DNA from: Isoetes taiwanensis
Lineage: Eukaryota; Streptophyta; Lycopodiopsida; Isoetales; Isoetaceae
DNA: 64,000 bases
Reading direction: 5' to 3'
NCBI GenBank assembly: GCA_021234155.1
Contig: JAJEKV010000036.1
Coordinates: forward strand, 9,377,426-9,441,425
Shown here piece by piece: positions 23,631 through 33,691 of the stretch (position 1 is the stretch's first letter; the number at the start of each line of letters is the position of its first letter). Below the pieces are notes generated by a model. That model was not told where the DNA came from. It saw only the letters and a program-made list of their open reading frames with translations, and ran no database searches. The position numbers and the translations under genes were made by a program.

Positions 23631-24139
23631 CTAGCCATAGTGAAGCATAGGAACACACAAAACTGGAAATTGCGGCTTAAGGGTTTGCGTAGGGATACAT
23701 GACGGCATAGCGCACACGACCTCACGCACAGCTCTGACGAGCTTGTAACGTGCCCAAGCCTGGATAATAACGGGTTGATAATCCCAAGTGGGGCTAATAA
23801 TCAGAAGGTTGAAGAGCCTTCGCAGTGCGTAGAAGATTTGCCAGAGATGATCATTAGCATCCTCAAAAGCTTGATGTGGGGTCATATTCCAATAATCCCA
23901 AGTACGGGAAAGAGTCCATTTCAGATCATCGTAAGCACGTTCTCGAAGAAGAGTAACTACTTCCATGCCCTTGTCAGGATCATAAGGTTGTTCCGGCACC
24001 CTAAGCTCCGCTATCTCATCGTCAACTTCCCGTTCAGGATACTCGTTGTATCGTTCCCCATAGTCCTGTTCAGGAGGTCCCTGTTCATCTCTCCTTATCT
24101 GGGATATTATCCTATCTTCGTACTCCGCGAGTGTTTCTT
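23631..24139 (-). CDS. ORF C, unknown protein upstream of gag
   Basis: Open on the minus strand from an apparent splice acceptor (CGTCTTGCAG, ending at 24140) through EETLAEYEDRIISQIRRDEQ, an acidic stretch, then PYDPDKGMEVVTLLRERAYDD and a tryptophan-rich helical segment (LKWTLSRTWDYWN, LWQIFYALRRLF), to the stop at 23631; about 169 residues. I do not recognise it. It lies between ORF B and gag in the sense direction of the element. The second element copy has it at 34932-35475 with similar sequence, so it belongs to the element rather than to one insertion. An ATG within it (about 23999) could also be the start. Confidence 0.55.
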
Positions 24140-24384
24140 CTGCAAGACGACAGGAATAATTATATATACATTGAACAATTTCCTTCTACTCCAACTTTAA
24201 GGAAGATAATTAATCATTAAAAGGAGAAGACAATTCAATGGTTTTCAACAGTGCAAGGAACATAAGAAGTTATCCTGAATATATATAAAATTGAAACAGT
24301 ACATAGATTTTAGTGTTGGCCCACTAGAGGTAATGCCAATCAAGATTAATAAAATTTCATACGATGACCCAATGAAACCTAAAA
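24140..24384 (-). other. Intron-like stretch between ORF B and ORF C
   Basis: On the minus strand it is T-rich, contains TATATATA, and ends TTCCTGTCGTCTTGCAG next to an open frame, as plant introns do. I see no clear GT donor in ORF B before its stop; GTATGA shortly after the stop is one candidate. The second copy (about 35477-35720) is nearly the same. Confidence 0.4.
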
Positions 24385-25800
24385 CTAAGAGGTCGATCCT
24401 TCAACATCTTGTGCTTGAGTATTAAACTGGGGCTCTGGTCGATGCTGTAGGAGTAGCACGCTAGGATTAACTGATGAGGCAGCTGATGAAGCTATCTCTG
24501 GAGGAACATTTGTAGCCAATGGCGCCGCAACCAGCAGACTCATGTTCATCCAAGAACCAATCTCATGGTCAAACACTGCAATGGCAAGATCACGGTTCAC
24601 TAGGATGATCTGCTCAAGGTTAGGAGCTAACTTCTTGTGGCCGGCTGTGGTGGAAAGTGCCCTTAATGCCCATACAGCCGCCTCTGCTTCAGGGGCAATT
24701 GCCTTAGCAAAGAAGAGAACCTGTCTGCTTGTAAAAGCCGACAGGAAGAATCGAGTAATATGGCATTTCAACCCCTGAACCATCGGATGGGTTGAAGAGG
24801 CCAACTCGGACTCCAAGTTCCGGGGCAGCTCCTCCTCCATGGCAAAATCCTTCTCCTCCTGAGCATACTGACTCTCATCACATAAATCCTCCATGGTCGG
24901 GTCGTCCTCCAGCTTGACGACGACGTCGTTGATGTTGGGCACATGTGGCCCCGTAGCCTGGAAAGCCGATTCAGGAACTGAAGATGGGGTACCCTGAATC
25001 ATTAACTGGCGCAAAGACAAGAGTGTGCTGATAGGCTCAACATCAAGAGGTTGATAGTTGAGCAGTTGATGTATCTCTGGCGCATAATTGGGGCGAGAGT
25101 AATCAATGAAATCATGCTGACCCTGACAATATTCGGCCAGCTCATAGAGAAGGTGAGCGGTTCTCTGCTTACCCTTATTGGCGATATCTTGTCGATACGC
25201 CCATTGAATGTCGCCGGCAGCAAGTAATCCCCGATCCCCAACCTTGATGGTAGCAAGCGAACTCAATCCCACAAGTGCTTGGCCCTTACTACGAGGTAAA
25301 GGCCTCTCTTTAGCTAACTCCTTCCATCGTACAAAATCAGCAAAGTTTATCTGCTCGTCCTCCTCTGGATCTGGAGGAAGTGGGGCCTTAGCTTGCTCTA
25401 AAGCGGTGTCAGTACCATCAACATACCTGTCCATAATAAGAGCAAGGGCAAACTGGGCTTCAAAGTATAGCCCATTAGAGCCACAATCGATAATGGGAGC
25501 GTGCTTAGCACGTCTGATGATGCCCTTGAGGATGTCATAGCTGTGGCGATCATCTCCCAACATATGCTCCACAATATCTCTGTGAAGATAAGGTTGGGGC
25601 GGTTCCCCAAAGAATTCCGCCTCAGGCAATATTTCCTCATCATAGAACTCTACAAAGGTCGCATAGTCAGGGTGGGCGCGCATATTGTCGATGAGGTCGA
25701 CTGAACTCTGCAACATATAATCCAAGAGAGGGTAAGGAACCTGGGGGTCCCATTGCTCGCCTCCCATATACCATGCTAGTCGGCCAGCGTAGTCCATCAC
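24385..25800 (-). CDS. ORF B, 471-residue protein of unknown function in the gypsy element
   Basis: One uninterrupted minus-strand frame from ATG 25800 (MMDYAGRLAWYMGGEQ) to stop 24385, the longest non-pol frame of the element. It is predicted to be mainly helical and soluble, without signal peptide or membrane segment. The middle has a hydrophobic patch followed by acids (VVVKLEDDPTMEDL), which resembles a SUMO-interaction motif, then an acidic run. The C-terminal third is Ala/Leu-rich (AVWALRALSTTAGHKKL), like an armadillo-type helix hairpin. None of this is diagnostic and I recognise no family. A plant-like 5' leader (AGGGTTTCATCATTTC) precedes it. The second copy (35735-36660 plus 46265-46741) is split by the CACTA-like insert. 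It may be captured host coding sequence. Confidence 0.7.
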   Translation of the reverse strand: MMDYAGRLAWYMGGEQWDPQVPYPLLDYMLQSSVDLIDNMRAHPDYATFVEFYDEEILPEAEFFGEPPQPYLHRDIVEHMLGDDRHSYDILKGIIRRAKHAPIIDCGSNGLYFEAQFALALIMDRYVDGTDTALEQAKAPLPPDPEEDEQINFADFVRWKELAKERPLPRSKGQALVGLSSLATIKVGDRGLLAAGDIQWAYRQDIANKGKQRTAHLLYELAEYCQGQHDFIDYSRPNYAPEIHQLLNYQPLDVEPISTLLSLRQLMIQGTPSSVPESAFQATGPHVPNINDVVVKLEDDPTMEDLCDESQYAQEEKDFAMEEELPRNLESELASSTHPMVQGLKCHITRFFLSAFTSRQVLFFAKAIAPEAEAAVWALRALSTTAGHKKLAPNLEQIILVNRDLAIAVFDHEIGSWMNMSLLVAAPLATNVPPEIASSAASSVNPSVLLLQHRPEPQFNTQAQDVEGSTS

Positions 25801-25915
25801 TGCAGGCGGAAGATGGGAGGAAGAAGGAAACAGGAGTAAGAAATGATGAAACCCTAAAATGAATCTGAGTCTTTAACTTGCTGGGCACGGCGTTCGAGGC
25901 GCCAGCTCATCATCA

Positions 25916-25936
25916 TTTTTTTTTTTTTTTTTTTTT
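25916..25936 (-). other. Poly(A) tract (A21 on minus strand) after the H3 frame
   Basis: Lies about 110 bp downstream of the H3 stop and 115 bp upstream of ORF B. In the second copy it is 30 bases (46853-46882). A poly(A) directly after a coding frame is what a reverse-transcribed mRNA would leave; homopolymer drift is an alternative. Confidence 0.6.
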
Positions 25937-26044
25937 CATTTTTTTTAATTGTAGGAAAATTCACAATTTAAAATAAGAAGTCAAAACAGTTCTGTATTAA
26001 TATATATACTGATTTACATAGATACAAAATTGTTATGTACATAA

Positions 26045-26379
26045 TTATGACCGTTCCCCACGGATCCGGCGTGCCAACTGTAGGTCTTTTGTCATGATGG
26101 TTACTCGCTTGGCATGGATGGCACATAGGTTTGCATCGCCAAAGAGGGCCACCAAGTAAGCCTCGGCCGCCTCCTGAAGTGCTAGAATGGCATGAGTTTG
26201 AAAACGAAGGTCCGTCTTAAATTCTTGGGCAATCTCTCGGACCAGACGCTGGAAAGGAAGTTTTCGTAACAGAAACTCAGTGGATTTCTGGTACTTCCTT
26301 ATCTCTCGAAGTGCCACGGTACCAGGCTTGTAACGATGCCTCCTCCTAGGTTGGGGTGCAGCTCCGGGTAGAGTCTTCC
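26045..26379 (-). CDS. Histone H3.3-like domain inside the gypsy element
   Basis: The minus-strand frame gives a full H3 fold from [20 protein letters not shown] through [34 protein letters not shown] and [13 protein letters not shown] to ARRIRGERS and TAA at 26045, matching H3 residues 39-135 without gaps. By H3 numbering, Tyr41, His87 and Leu90 are the residues that mark land-plant H3.3 against H3.1. About 12 of 97 core positions differ from plant H3.3 (for example R42K, L60F, I62L, D77E, S86T, V89I, G102A, E105G, T107A, P121T, I124L, A135S). K56, K64, K79, K115 and K122 remain. The tail before residue 39 is not H3: no ARTKQTARKS or KAPRKQL, only a short basic linker (PQPRRR). The frame continues 5' towards a coiled coil and ORF A. 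Histone H3 packages DNA as (H3-H4)2; as retroelement cargo its role is unknown. Confidence 0.93.
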
Positions 26380-26433
26380 CTGCTGTTCCGGGATGCCGGG
26401 CTTTACGGATGATGTTGTCCCGCCGGTTATCCC

Positions 26434-26724
26434 CTATGAGACCTTAGCGATTCCTCCTCGAGCCCTAAAAGCGATCCTTATCTTTTTGAGCACCGGATCT
26501 TTGGGGTGTCTTCTTTTGTCTTGGCGAAACACGGACTTCTGCGGTGGTTGCTCTTGCCGATGCCTTTCTTCCTCTTCCTTCCTCAGCCGCTCCTTCACGG
26601 CTTCGGTTGCCTCTCTTGCTCTCTGCTCTGCTTCGTCCTGCATTCTCTTCAGATTTTGCTCTTGTTCTACCTGCTGCTGATGGATAGTATCCTCACGAAG
26701 CTTGGCAGCCCTCCTCCCGATCAA
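26434..26724 (-). CDS. Coiled-coil segment between ORF A and the H3 domain
   Basis: Minus strand: [20 protein letters not shown], then a continuous Gln/Glu/Lys/Arg-rich stretch ([20 protein letters not shown]) with heptad-like spacing, then a basic part ([11 protein letters not shown]). It is in a different frame from ORF A in this copy, but both copies of the element show the same order, so one original frame through ORF A, coiled coil, linker and H3 is likely. Stops near 26434 and 26420-26430 break the link to H3 here. Confidence 0.65.
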   Translation of the reverse strand: MIGRRAAKLREDTIHQQQVEQEQNLKRMQDEAEQRAREATEAVKERLRKEEEERHRQEQPPQKSVFRQDKRRHPKDPVLKKIRIAFRARGGIAKVS

Positions 26725-26734
26725 CTGTGTTGCC

Positions 26735-27400
26735 TTACGTTTTGGCGGTGTGGCTTGCTCCTTTGCTTGCTTCTCTTTGGCTATTCTGATCTCCGTTCTT
26801 CTTGTAAGCTCTATGAAGTAACGTGGGGATTAGCTTGCATATCTCGCTCAACGATCCATTTGAAAGTGATGCGTGAAAATCTGAGGGTGATCCAGCTTCC
26901 CGCAGGATACGGTTGGTCTCCTCTTCATATGAAAACGATGGGAGAGTGTAGGCTCCCCCATCAAAGAGGCACATGCCGTTTCCCAGGTAGCGGTATCCCG
27001 AAGCCGGATCATCCGATGCTAGCCACTGTAGGTCCGCCTCTTGGGCCATTTGCAAACTGTTTTGGGCCTGCGTTTGTAGGGCCTCCTCCTCAACTTGTTC
27101 ATCCCCTGCTGGCGGGAAGAATCGAGCATACTTCTGGACGCCATCTTCCTGTTCAACTACCATGCAGGTCTCCCGAATGGCGTTGAGCTTAAATAAAAAA
27201 ACGCCATTATAGCAAAAGAGCGGTATGGTATTCCTGACCCCTTCAGAGAAGCGCTTCCTAAATATTCCAAAGATTTCTTCAGTTTTTGCTTGTGCGTCTG
27301 GCGCGGGGTTTTGTTGTGGCAGCAGCTCAGCCATTAAGAACTCTATAGGGGTTTGAGAATGACGAGGTTTGCGCTTATACACTTGCTTGGGTGTCTCCAT
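26735..27400 (-). CDS. ORF A, N-terminal part of a putative H3-fusion protein
   Basis: Starts METPKQVYKRKPRHSQTPIE at 27400 and runs 221 residues. Compared with the second copy (47670-48338), a short block after TEEI and the C-terminus after ETNRILREAGSPS are read in other frames, so this copy has small indels. The shared core includes KLNAIRETCMVVEQEDGVQK, YARFFPPAGDEQ and GYRYLGNGMCLFDGGAY. I recognise no domain. The basic start could be a nuclear-targeting signal (inference). It is the first frame after the leader and so the one most easily translated from the element RNA. Confidence 0.65.
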   Translation of the reverse strand: METPKQVYKRKPRHSQTPIEFLMAELLPQQNPAPDAQAKTEEIFGIFRKRFSEGVRNTIPLFCYNGVFLFKLNAIRETCMVVEQEDGVQKYARFFPPAGDEQVEEEALQTQAQNSLQMAQEADLQWLASDDPASGYRYLGNGMCLFDGGAYTLPSFSYEEETNRILREAGSPSDFHASLSNGSLSEICKLIPTLLHRAYKKNGDQNSQREASKGASHTAKT

Positions 27401-27980
27401 CCTTGAAAGGTAGGCGCTAGGCGGGCGCTGGGCAGGCGCTTGGGGGAGGAAGGTGAAGGCCGAGGTTTGGCTATGGCGAGAGGCCTCCTTCTAGTTCCCG
27501 GCTATGGCGGCTAGGGCGGAGCTCAAAAGGGCACTAGGTATTCCAGAAAAGTGAAAGAAAAAGTCACTCTTAAAATTTTAACCCTAAAAAAAAAACTTTT
27601 ATGAAAAAGTGGCGAGCTGCTGAGGTGAGGTGGCGGCACCCCCACCTCGACATCGCCCACGGGCGCCACCGGGCGTCCCCGGGTACCCCGCCCCCTTAGG
27701 GTTTTTTTTTTTTTTTTTTTTTTAGGTGGCGGGCACCCCTACCCCGAGGTTTCTACTTGGCCGCCACAATGACACCCTGGGTACCCCCGCCCGCCACTTA
27801 GGGTTAGGGTTTGGCACCGGGTACTCACCTCTTATTTACTCTTAAACCACGTTAAAGCAATCATGACGACATCTACTACACCACCCCAAATCTCATACTA
27901 CCCAAAAATCCTCACACACTAGCTAACGATCTAACGAGTTAGTATGTGGGCAGTGCAATAGTTTGGCTTCCCAGAACCAT
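27401..27980 (-). other. Gypsy 5' leader with fold-back blocks and a poly(T) tract
   Basis: Between PBS and ORF A. It contains a 72-bp variant of the fold-back block (27726-27797), a more degraded one (about 27625-27695), and a run of about 23 T between them (27700-27723). TTAGGGTTAGGGTTT (telomere-like) flanks the block. No gene. Confidence 0.7.
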
Positions 27981-27992
27981 GCTCTGATACCA
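27981..27992 (-). promoter_or_regulatory. Primer-binding site (initiator Met tRNA) of gypsy copy 1
   Basis: TGGTATCAGAGC on the minus strand, one base after the LTR end (27994). It is complementary to the 3' end of plant initiator tRNA-Met, the standard primer for these elements. Confidence 0.92.
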
Positions 27993-27993
27993 C

Positions 27994-29621
27994 TGTGACG
28001 CTCCCTGAACATATACGACCCTCGGACGTATACATACGGGACTTTCCCTCCCATGGCGACCAACTTCGCCATGAGCGGGGCCCCTCCGTCTATTTCGGGC
28101 CATCTATAATCGATGCCCGAAAGAAGGACACGAAGGGGTCATTCGGCCCACGCCTTCAATGGGGCTCCTACGTCGCGGAAGCGTGAATACAAGGGTTAGC
28201 ACACAACATAAATCACATATAAATAACCACCACGAAGGGTGGCATATCCATCCAAATACCAACGGCAAAGAATATGCATCTGAACCTAAGAAAACACCCC
28301 AAACCCATGGTTCTACCCCCTGTTCGACTCCGGTGAGGATCGACCGACGGCTAGGCCTCAAGAGATCAGCGCATTGAAATCTTGACATGGCGTTGGCTGG
28401 CATAGAACATTGGCTAGGGTTGTCCACTCCATCCGCCCCTCCTGTGCACACTTTGCAGATGGGTCAATTCACGCTATGGCGTCGCTATAGCCTTCCGGAG
28501 ACGCAGGCTCGAGGCATCACCCTGCTGAGCCTACTCCAGGGTTCATGAAGCCCCGGTCCGATGAGGCAGGTCGTGGCGTCCCCTTCCGAATCACAGTGGC
28601 TCCATGGGCGAGCTAGAGAATACGTGCCGCATCAGCGACCCCCGCATCCGTACCCGACTTACTCACCCTAAATCTACTCAAAGTGCAAGGTGCCCCATAC
28701 GGGTCACACCTTCCCACCCAGGGAGTGTCAGACCCATACCCGGCCCTCTACGTGGACCTATCGGGGTCCTCATCGCTCACAGGAGTCCCAGGAGCCTTTT
28801 ATGTTCGTGCAAGACCCCACCTCCACTTCACCACTTGTGTTCCTTGTGCGGTGCTAAGCCCGGTACCATAGCATCTATGACCCGGTGGGCTCTTGTGCAC
28901 GTCGCGCATTTAACGGGATAATCTGAGGGCTCTATCTAGGAGCATACCACAATAAATAGCCTCAGAGGTCTCTACCCCCCTTAATCCCCCATTTCCAGAG
29001 TAACCCTAGGCTAACAACCACCAATCCATCCATTACAAGCAGAACCAGAATCGAAATATATATAGAGAGAACCTACCTTTACAATCAAGGGTTAGTTCCT
29101 ACGAGTAAACACAAAGAGAATAGATCAACAACTCCAAACAAAGCCCAACAGGGCTTATCCTAGAATTCACAACTACACTAGCCACCCACCTGTGTTTCGG
29201 CTCGACCCATTGTCATTGGGGATCTCCATCTTCTTGATCTTGGTGTTCAACTTGTGTAAGAAGGGTGGCGTCCAATTGCTCAAGGTGGCGCCACATTTCA
29301 CAAGGGTGGCTCCCAACGCCCCGTGTGAGTTGTGGCTGATATGGGGGTGGTGATCCACCCTATTGACCCCAATTAGCATTATCATGCTAGCCAATCGAGG
29401 GTGGCCACGTGGCGCCTTCCCAAACCATAATTAGCTTAATTATGGTTTTTAAAATATTAGTTCCTTAATTAGGTTATTATTGTCAATAATTAAATTAGCA
29501 TAGCTAATTTAATTCCTTTTAAGTGAACCACCTAGGTTCCCATACCCCATGTGGCGTATGTATCCTTGGTGACGTGTCGACATATTTATACTTATACCGT
29601 ATAAATACTTGGAACGTCACA
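27994..29621 (-). repeat. Gypsy LTR copy 4, shared between the two internal regions
   Basis: Complete, 1628 bp, TGTGACGCTCC to GGAACGTCACA. It is the 5' LTR of the 13351-27993 element and is followed on its other side by a PPT and 3' UTR, so it also serves as the 3' end of a second unit. Confidence 0.93.
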
Positions 29622-30436
29622 TTCTCCCCTCCTTAGAAACAATGCTGTCCTCAGCATTGAGGTTAGATAGAAATATAATAAATGACAAGAAGGAAATTCC
29701 TTATTTCAGAAGATAATGTATTAAAACTTCAAAGTTTAAAACAGTTCAAGCACCGTGGTGCAGTTCACATGATTATCATAAGCAACAAGTTCAAGGACCG
29801 AAGTCCAATATCGAAAAGCAGCGTAACCCCGCTCCCGGCGGTAAGCTTGAAGACTTGATTCGCCGAGAATCAGTAGAGGGGTAGATGCATCGTAGTTAAC
29901 AACAGTTACCGATGATGGGATCACCTTCGTGTTCCTTAGGACGTGGTGTACTGTCAATGTGGACACGACCACGAACTGCTCGTAAAGCATGAACTTCCTT
30001 ACGCCGCAATGAATTGCGAACCATAGGCATAATAGGTTCCTTGTAGATAAATTTTCTTTCATTTCTTCTAGGGGGTGGACCCTTCAACCACAACCTAATT
30101 ATTTTTATCTATGAAAACTGATATATTGACATGTGCAGGCCAGTGAGCAGTACGTGACCTGCCCATGTATAGGGGGTTGCTGATGACCCGACTTTCTCCG
30201 TTTTCATGGTGTTTACACATAGTTCTTTAGTGTTACTGCTTTTTTCGATATTGGACTTGGGTCCTTGAACTTGTTGCTTATGATAATCATGTGAACTCGC
30301 ACCACTTGCTTGAAATGTTTTAAACTTTGAAGTTTTAATACATTATCTTACAAATAAGGAATTTCCTTCTTGTCATTTATTATATTTCTATCTAACCTCA
30401 ATGCTGAGGACAGCATTGTTTCTAAGGAGGGGAGAA
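29622..30436. repeat. Palindromic 3' UTR junction between LTR copies 4 and 5
   Basis: PPT and 3' UTR in minus orientation (29622-29826) switch at 29827 to the plus-strand integrase end (GGKLEDLIRRESVEG, 29834-29884), 3' UTR and PPT (30423-30436). It is a snap-back like that at 9731-9735 but with a different breakpoint. Confidence 0.85.
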
Positions 30437-32013
30437 TGTGACGTTCCAAGTATTTATACGGTATAAGTATAAATATGTCGACACGTCACCAAGGATACAT
30501 ACGCCACATGGGGTATGGCAACCTAGGTGGTTCACTTAAAAGGAATTAAATTAGCTATTATTGACAATAATAACCTATAATTAAGGAACTAATATTTTAA
30601 AAACCATAATTAAGCTAATTATGGTTTGGGAAGGCGCCACGTGGCCACCCTCGATTGGCTAGCATGATAATGCTAATTGGGGTCAATAGGGTGGATCACC
30701 ACCCCCATATCAGCCACAACTCACTGAGCAGGGAGCCACCCTTGTGACCGTGAGTGAGCGCCACCTTGAGCAATTGGACGCCACCCTTCTTACACAAGTT
30801 GAACACCAAGATCAAGAAGATGGAGATCCCCAATGACAAATGAGTCGTGGCTCACACGTGGATGGCTAGTGTAGTTGTGAATTCTAGGATAAGCGCCCCT
30901 GTTGGGCACCCTGCTTGGGTTGTTGATCTATTCTCTTTGTGTTTACTGAGGAACTAACCCTTGATTGTAAAGGTAGGTTCTCTCTATATATTTTAGATTC
31001 CGGTTACGCTTGTAATGGATGGATTGGTGGTTGTTAGCCTAGGGTTACTCGAAATGGGGATTAAGGGGGTAGAGACCTCTGGAGCTATTTATTGTGGTAT
31101 GCTCCTAGATAGAGCCCCGATTATCCCGCGAAATGCGACGGTGTACAAAGCCCACCGGGTCATAGATGCTATGGTAATCGCTTAGCACCGCATAAGGAAC
31201 ACAAATGGTGAAGTGGAGGTGGGGTCTTGCACTAACATAAAAGGCTCTGACTCCCTCAGGCGCAGCTAGACCTTGATAGCCGGTCACGTAGAGGGCCGTA
31301 TGGGTCCGACACTCCTGGGTGGGAAGGTGTGACCCGTATGGGGCACCTTTGCACTATGAGTAGATTTAGGGTGAGTAAGTCGGGTCACGATTCGGGGTCA
31401 TCTGGCCGCGCATTCTCTCTTCGCCCATGGAGCCACCGCGATTCCGGGAAGGGGACGCTTCCCCTGCCTCATGTCTGACGGGGCTTCATGAACCCCGAGT
31501 AGGCTCAGCAGGGTGATGCCTCGAGCACAGGCCATCTCCCGAAGGCTATAGCGACGCCATAGCGTGAATTGACCCATCCGCAAAAGTGTGCACAGGGGGG
31601 GATGGAGTGGACAACCCTAGCCAATGTTCTATGCCAGCCAACGCCATGTCAAGATACCCTGCGCTGCTGATCTCTTGAGGCCTAGCCGCTGCCGATCCTC
31701 ACTGGAGTCTGAACCGGGTAGAACCATGGGTTTGGGGTGTTTTCTTGGGTTCAGATGCATATTCTTTGCCGCTGGTATTTGATGGATATGCCACCCTTCG
31801 TGGTGGTTATTTATATGTGATTTATGCCGTGGTGCTAACCCCTTGTATTCACGCCCAGCGACGTAGGAGCCCCATTGAAGGCGTGGGCGAATGACCTCAG
31901 TGTCCTTCTTTCGGCATCGTATTATAGATGGCCCGGGCCAGACGGAGGGTTCTGCCGCATGGCGCAGTTGGTCGCCATGGGAGGGAAAAGTCCCCATGTA
32001 TACGCCCCGAGGG
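30437..32013 (+). repeat. Gypsy LTR copy 5, inverted
   Basis: TGTGACGTTCCAAG start after a PPT; it lacks the last ~24 bp. It is more divergent than other copies, with many changes at CAG/CTG/CCG sites. Confidence 0.88.
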
Positions 32014-32060
32014 TTGTAGCATTTGAGTCCTCCCCGGTCCGCTTATAAGCTCGATACCAC
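32014..32060. other. Junction scrap: integrase fragment fused to PBS remnant
   Basis: TGTAGCATTTGAGTCCTCC...TTATAAGCTCGAT matches the chromodomain-coding stretch (14094-14134), then GATACCAC as in the PBS, then LTR copy 6. It marks a breakpoint. Confidence 0.7.
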
Positions 32061-33691
32061 CGTGGACGCTCCCGAACATATACGACCCTCTGGACGATAC
32101 ATACGGGGACTTTCCCTCCCATGGCGACCAACTCGCCATGAGCAGGGCTCCCTCCGCCTATTTCGGCCATCTATAATACGATGCCCGAAAGAAGGACACG
32201 GGGGTCATTCGCCCACGCCTTCAATGGGGCTCCTACGCCGCGAAGCGCGAATACAAGGGTTAGCACACAAAGATAAATCACATATAAATAACCACCAATG
32301 AAGGGTGGCATATCCATCCAAATACCAACGGCAAAGAATATGCATCTGAACCTAAGAAAACACCCCAAACCCATGGTTCTATCCCGGTTCAGACTCCAGT
32401 GAGGATCGACTGACGGCTAGGCCTCAAGAGATCAGCAGACAGAATCTTGACATGGCGTTGGCTGGCATAGAACATTGGCTAGGGTTGTCCACTCCATCCG
32501 CCCCTCCCGCACACTTTGCGGATGGGTCAATTCACGCTATGGCGCCGCTATAGCCTTCCTGAGACGCAGGGCTCGAGGCATCACCGCCGGAGCCTACTCC
32601 AGGGTTCATGAAGCCCCGGTCCGATGAGGCAGGTCAGGGAAGCGTCCCCTTCCAGAATCACAGTGGCTCCATGGGCGAGCTAGAGAATACGTGCCGCATC
32701 AGCGACCCCCGCATCCGTACCCGACTTACTCACCCTAAATCTACTCAAAGTGCAAGGTGCCCCATACGGGTCACACCTTCCCACCCAGGGAGTGTCAGAC
32801 CCATACCCGCCCCCACGTGACCGGGCTATCGTGGTCCTAGCTTCGCTCTGAGAGTCCTGTGAGCCTTTTATGTTCGTGCAAGACCCCACCTCCACTTCAC
32901 CACTGTGTTCCTTGTCTGGTGCTAAGCCAGTACCATAGCATCTATGACCCGGTGGGCTCTTGTGCACAGGCCGCATTTAACGGGATAATACAGGGCTCTA
33001 TCTAGGAGCATACCACAATAAATAGCCTCAGAGGTCTCTACCCCCCTTAATCCCCCATTTCCAGAGTAACCCTAGGCTAACAACCACCAATCCATCCATT
33101 ACAAGCAGAACCAGAATCGAAATATATATAGAGAGAACCTACCTTTACAATCAAGGGTTAGTTCCTACGAGTAAACACAAAGAGAATAGATCAACAACCC
33201 AAACAGTGCCCAACAGGGCTTATCCTAGAATTCACAACTACACTAGCCACCCACGTGTTTTCGCCGACCCATTGTCATTGGGGATCTCCATCTTCTTGAT
33301 CTTGGTGTTCAACTTGTGTAAGAAGGGTGGCGTCCAATTGCTCAAGGTGGCGCTTCGACTCTAGTCACAAGGGTGGCTCCCACTTTGCCCCTGTGAGTTG
33401 TGGCTGATATGGGGGTGGTGATCCACCCTATTGACCCCAATTAGCATTATCATGCTAGCCAATCGAGGGTGGCCACGTGGCGCCTTCCCAAACCATAATT
33501 AGCTTAATTATGGTTTTTAAAATATTAGTTCCTTAATTATAGGTTATTATTGTCAATAATTAAATTAGCATAGCTAATTTAATTCCTTTTAAGTGAACCA
33601 CCTAGGTTCCCATACCCCATGTGGCGTATGTATCCTTGGTGACGTGTCGACATATTTATACTTATACCGTATAAATACTTGGAACGTCACA
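32061..33691 (-). repeat. Gypsy LTR copy 6
   Basis: About 1.63 kb, complete at the GGAACGTCACA end, but joined directly to gag (TTCACCAGCATTG...GCGTGCTAAAAGC). PPT, 3' UTR and all of pol are missing, so the second element is internally deleted. Confidence 0.9.

Noticed and set aside
23775-24200. 141-residue plus-strand frame, repeated at 35112-35537
   Set aside because: Antisense to ORF C and its intron-like leader; the better-supported coding strand is minus, the strand of the whole element.
24385-25800. ORF B as an alternative Gag
   Set aside because: A clear Gag with capsid block and zinc knuckle lies downstream (22041-23424); ORF B has neither.
26045-26379. Centromeric histone CENH3
   Set aside because: Loop 1 is not lengthened, the alpha-N/alpha-1 region is of canonical H3 type, and Y41, H87 and L90 match plant H3.3. 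An aberrant tail alone is not enough for CENH3.
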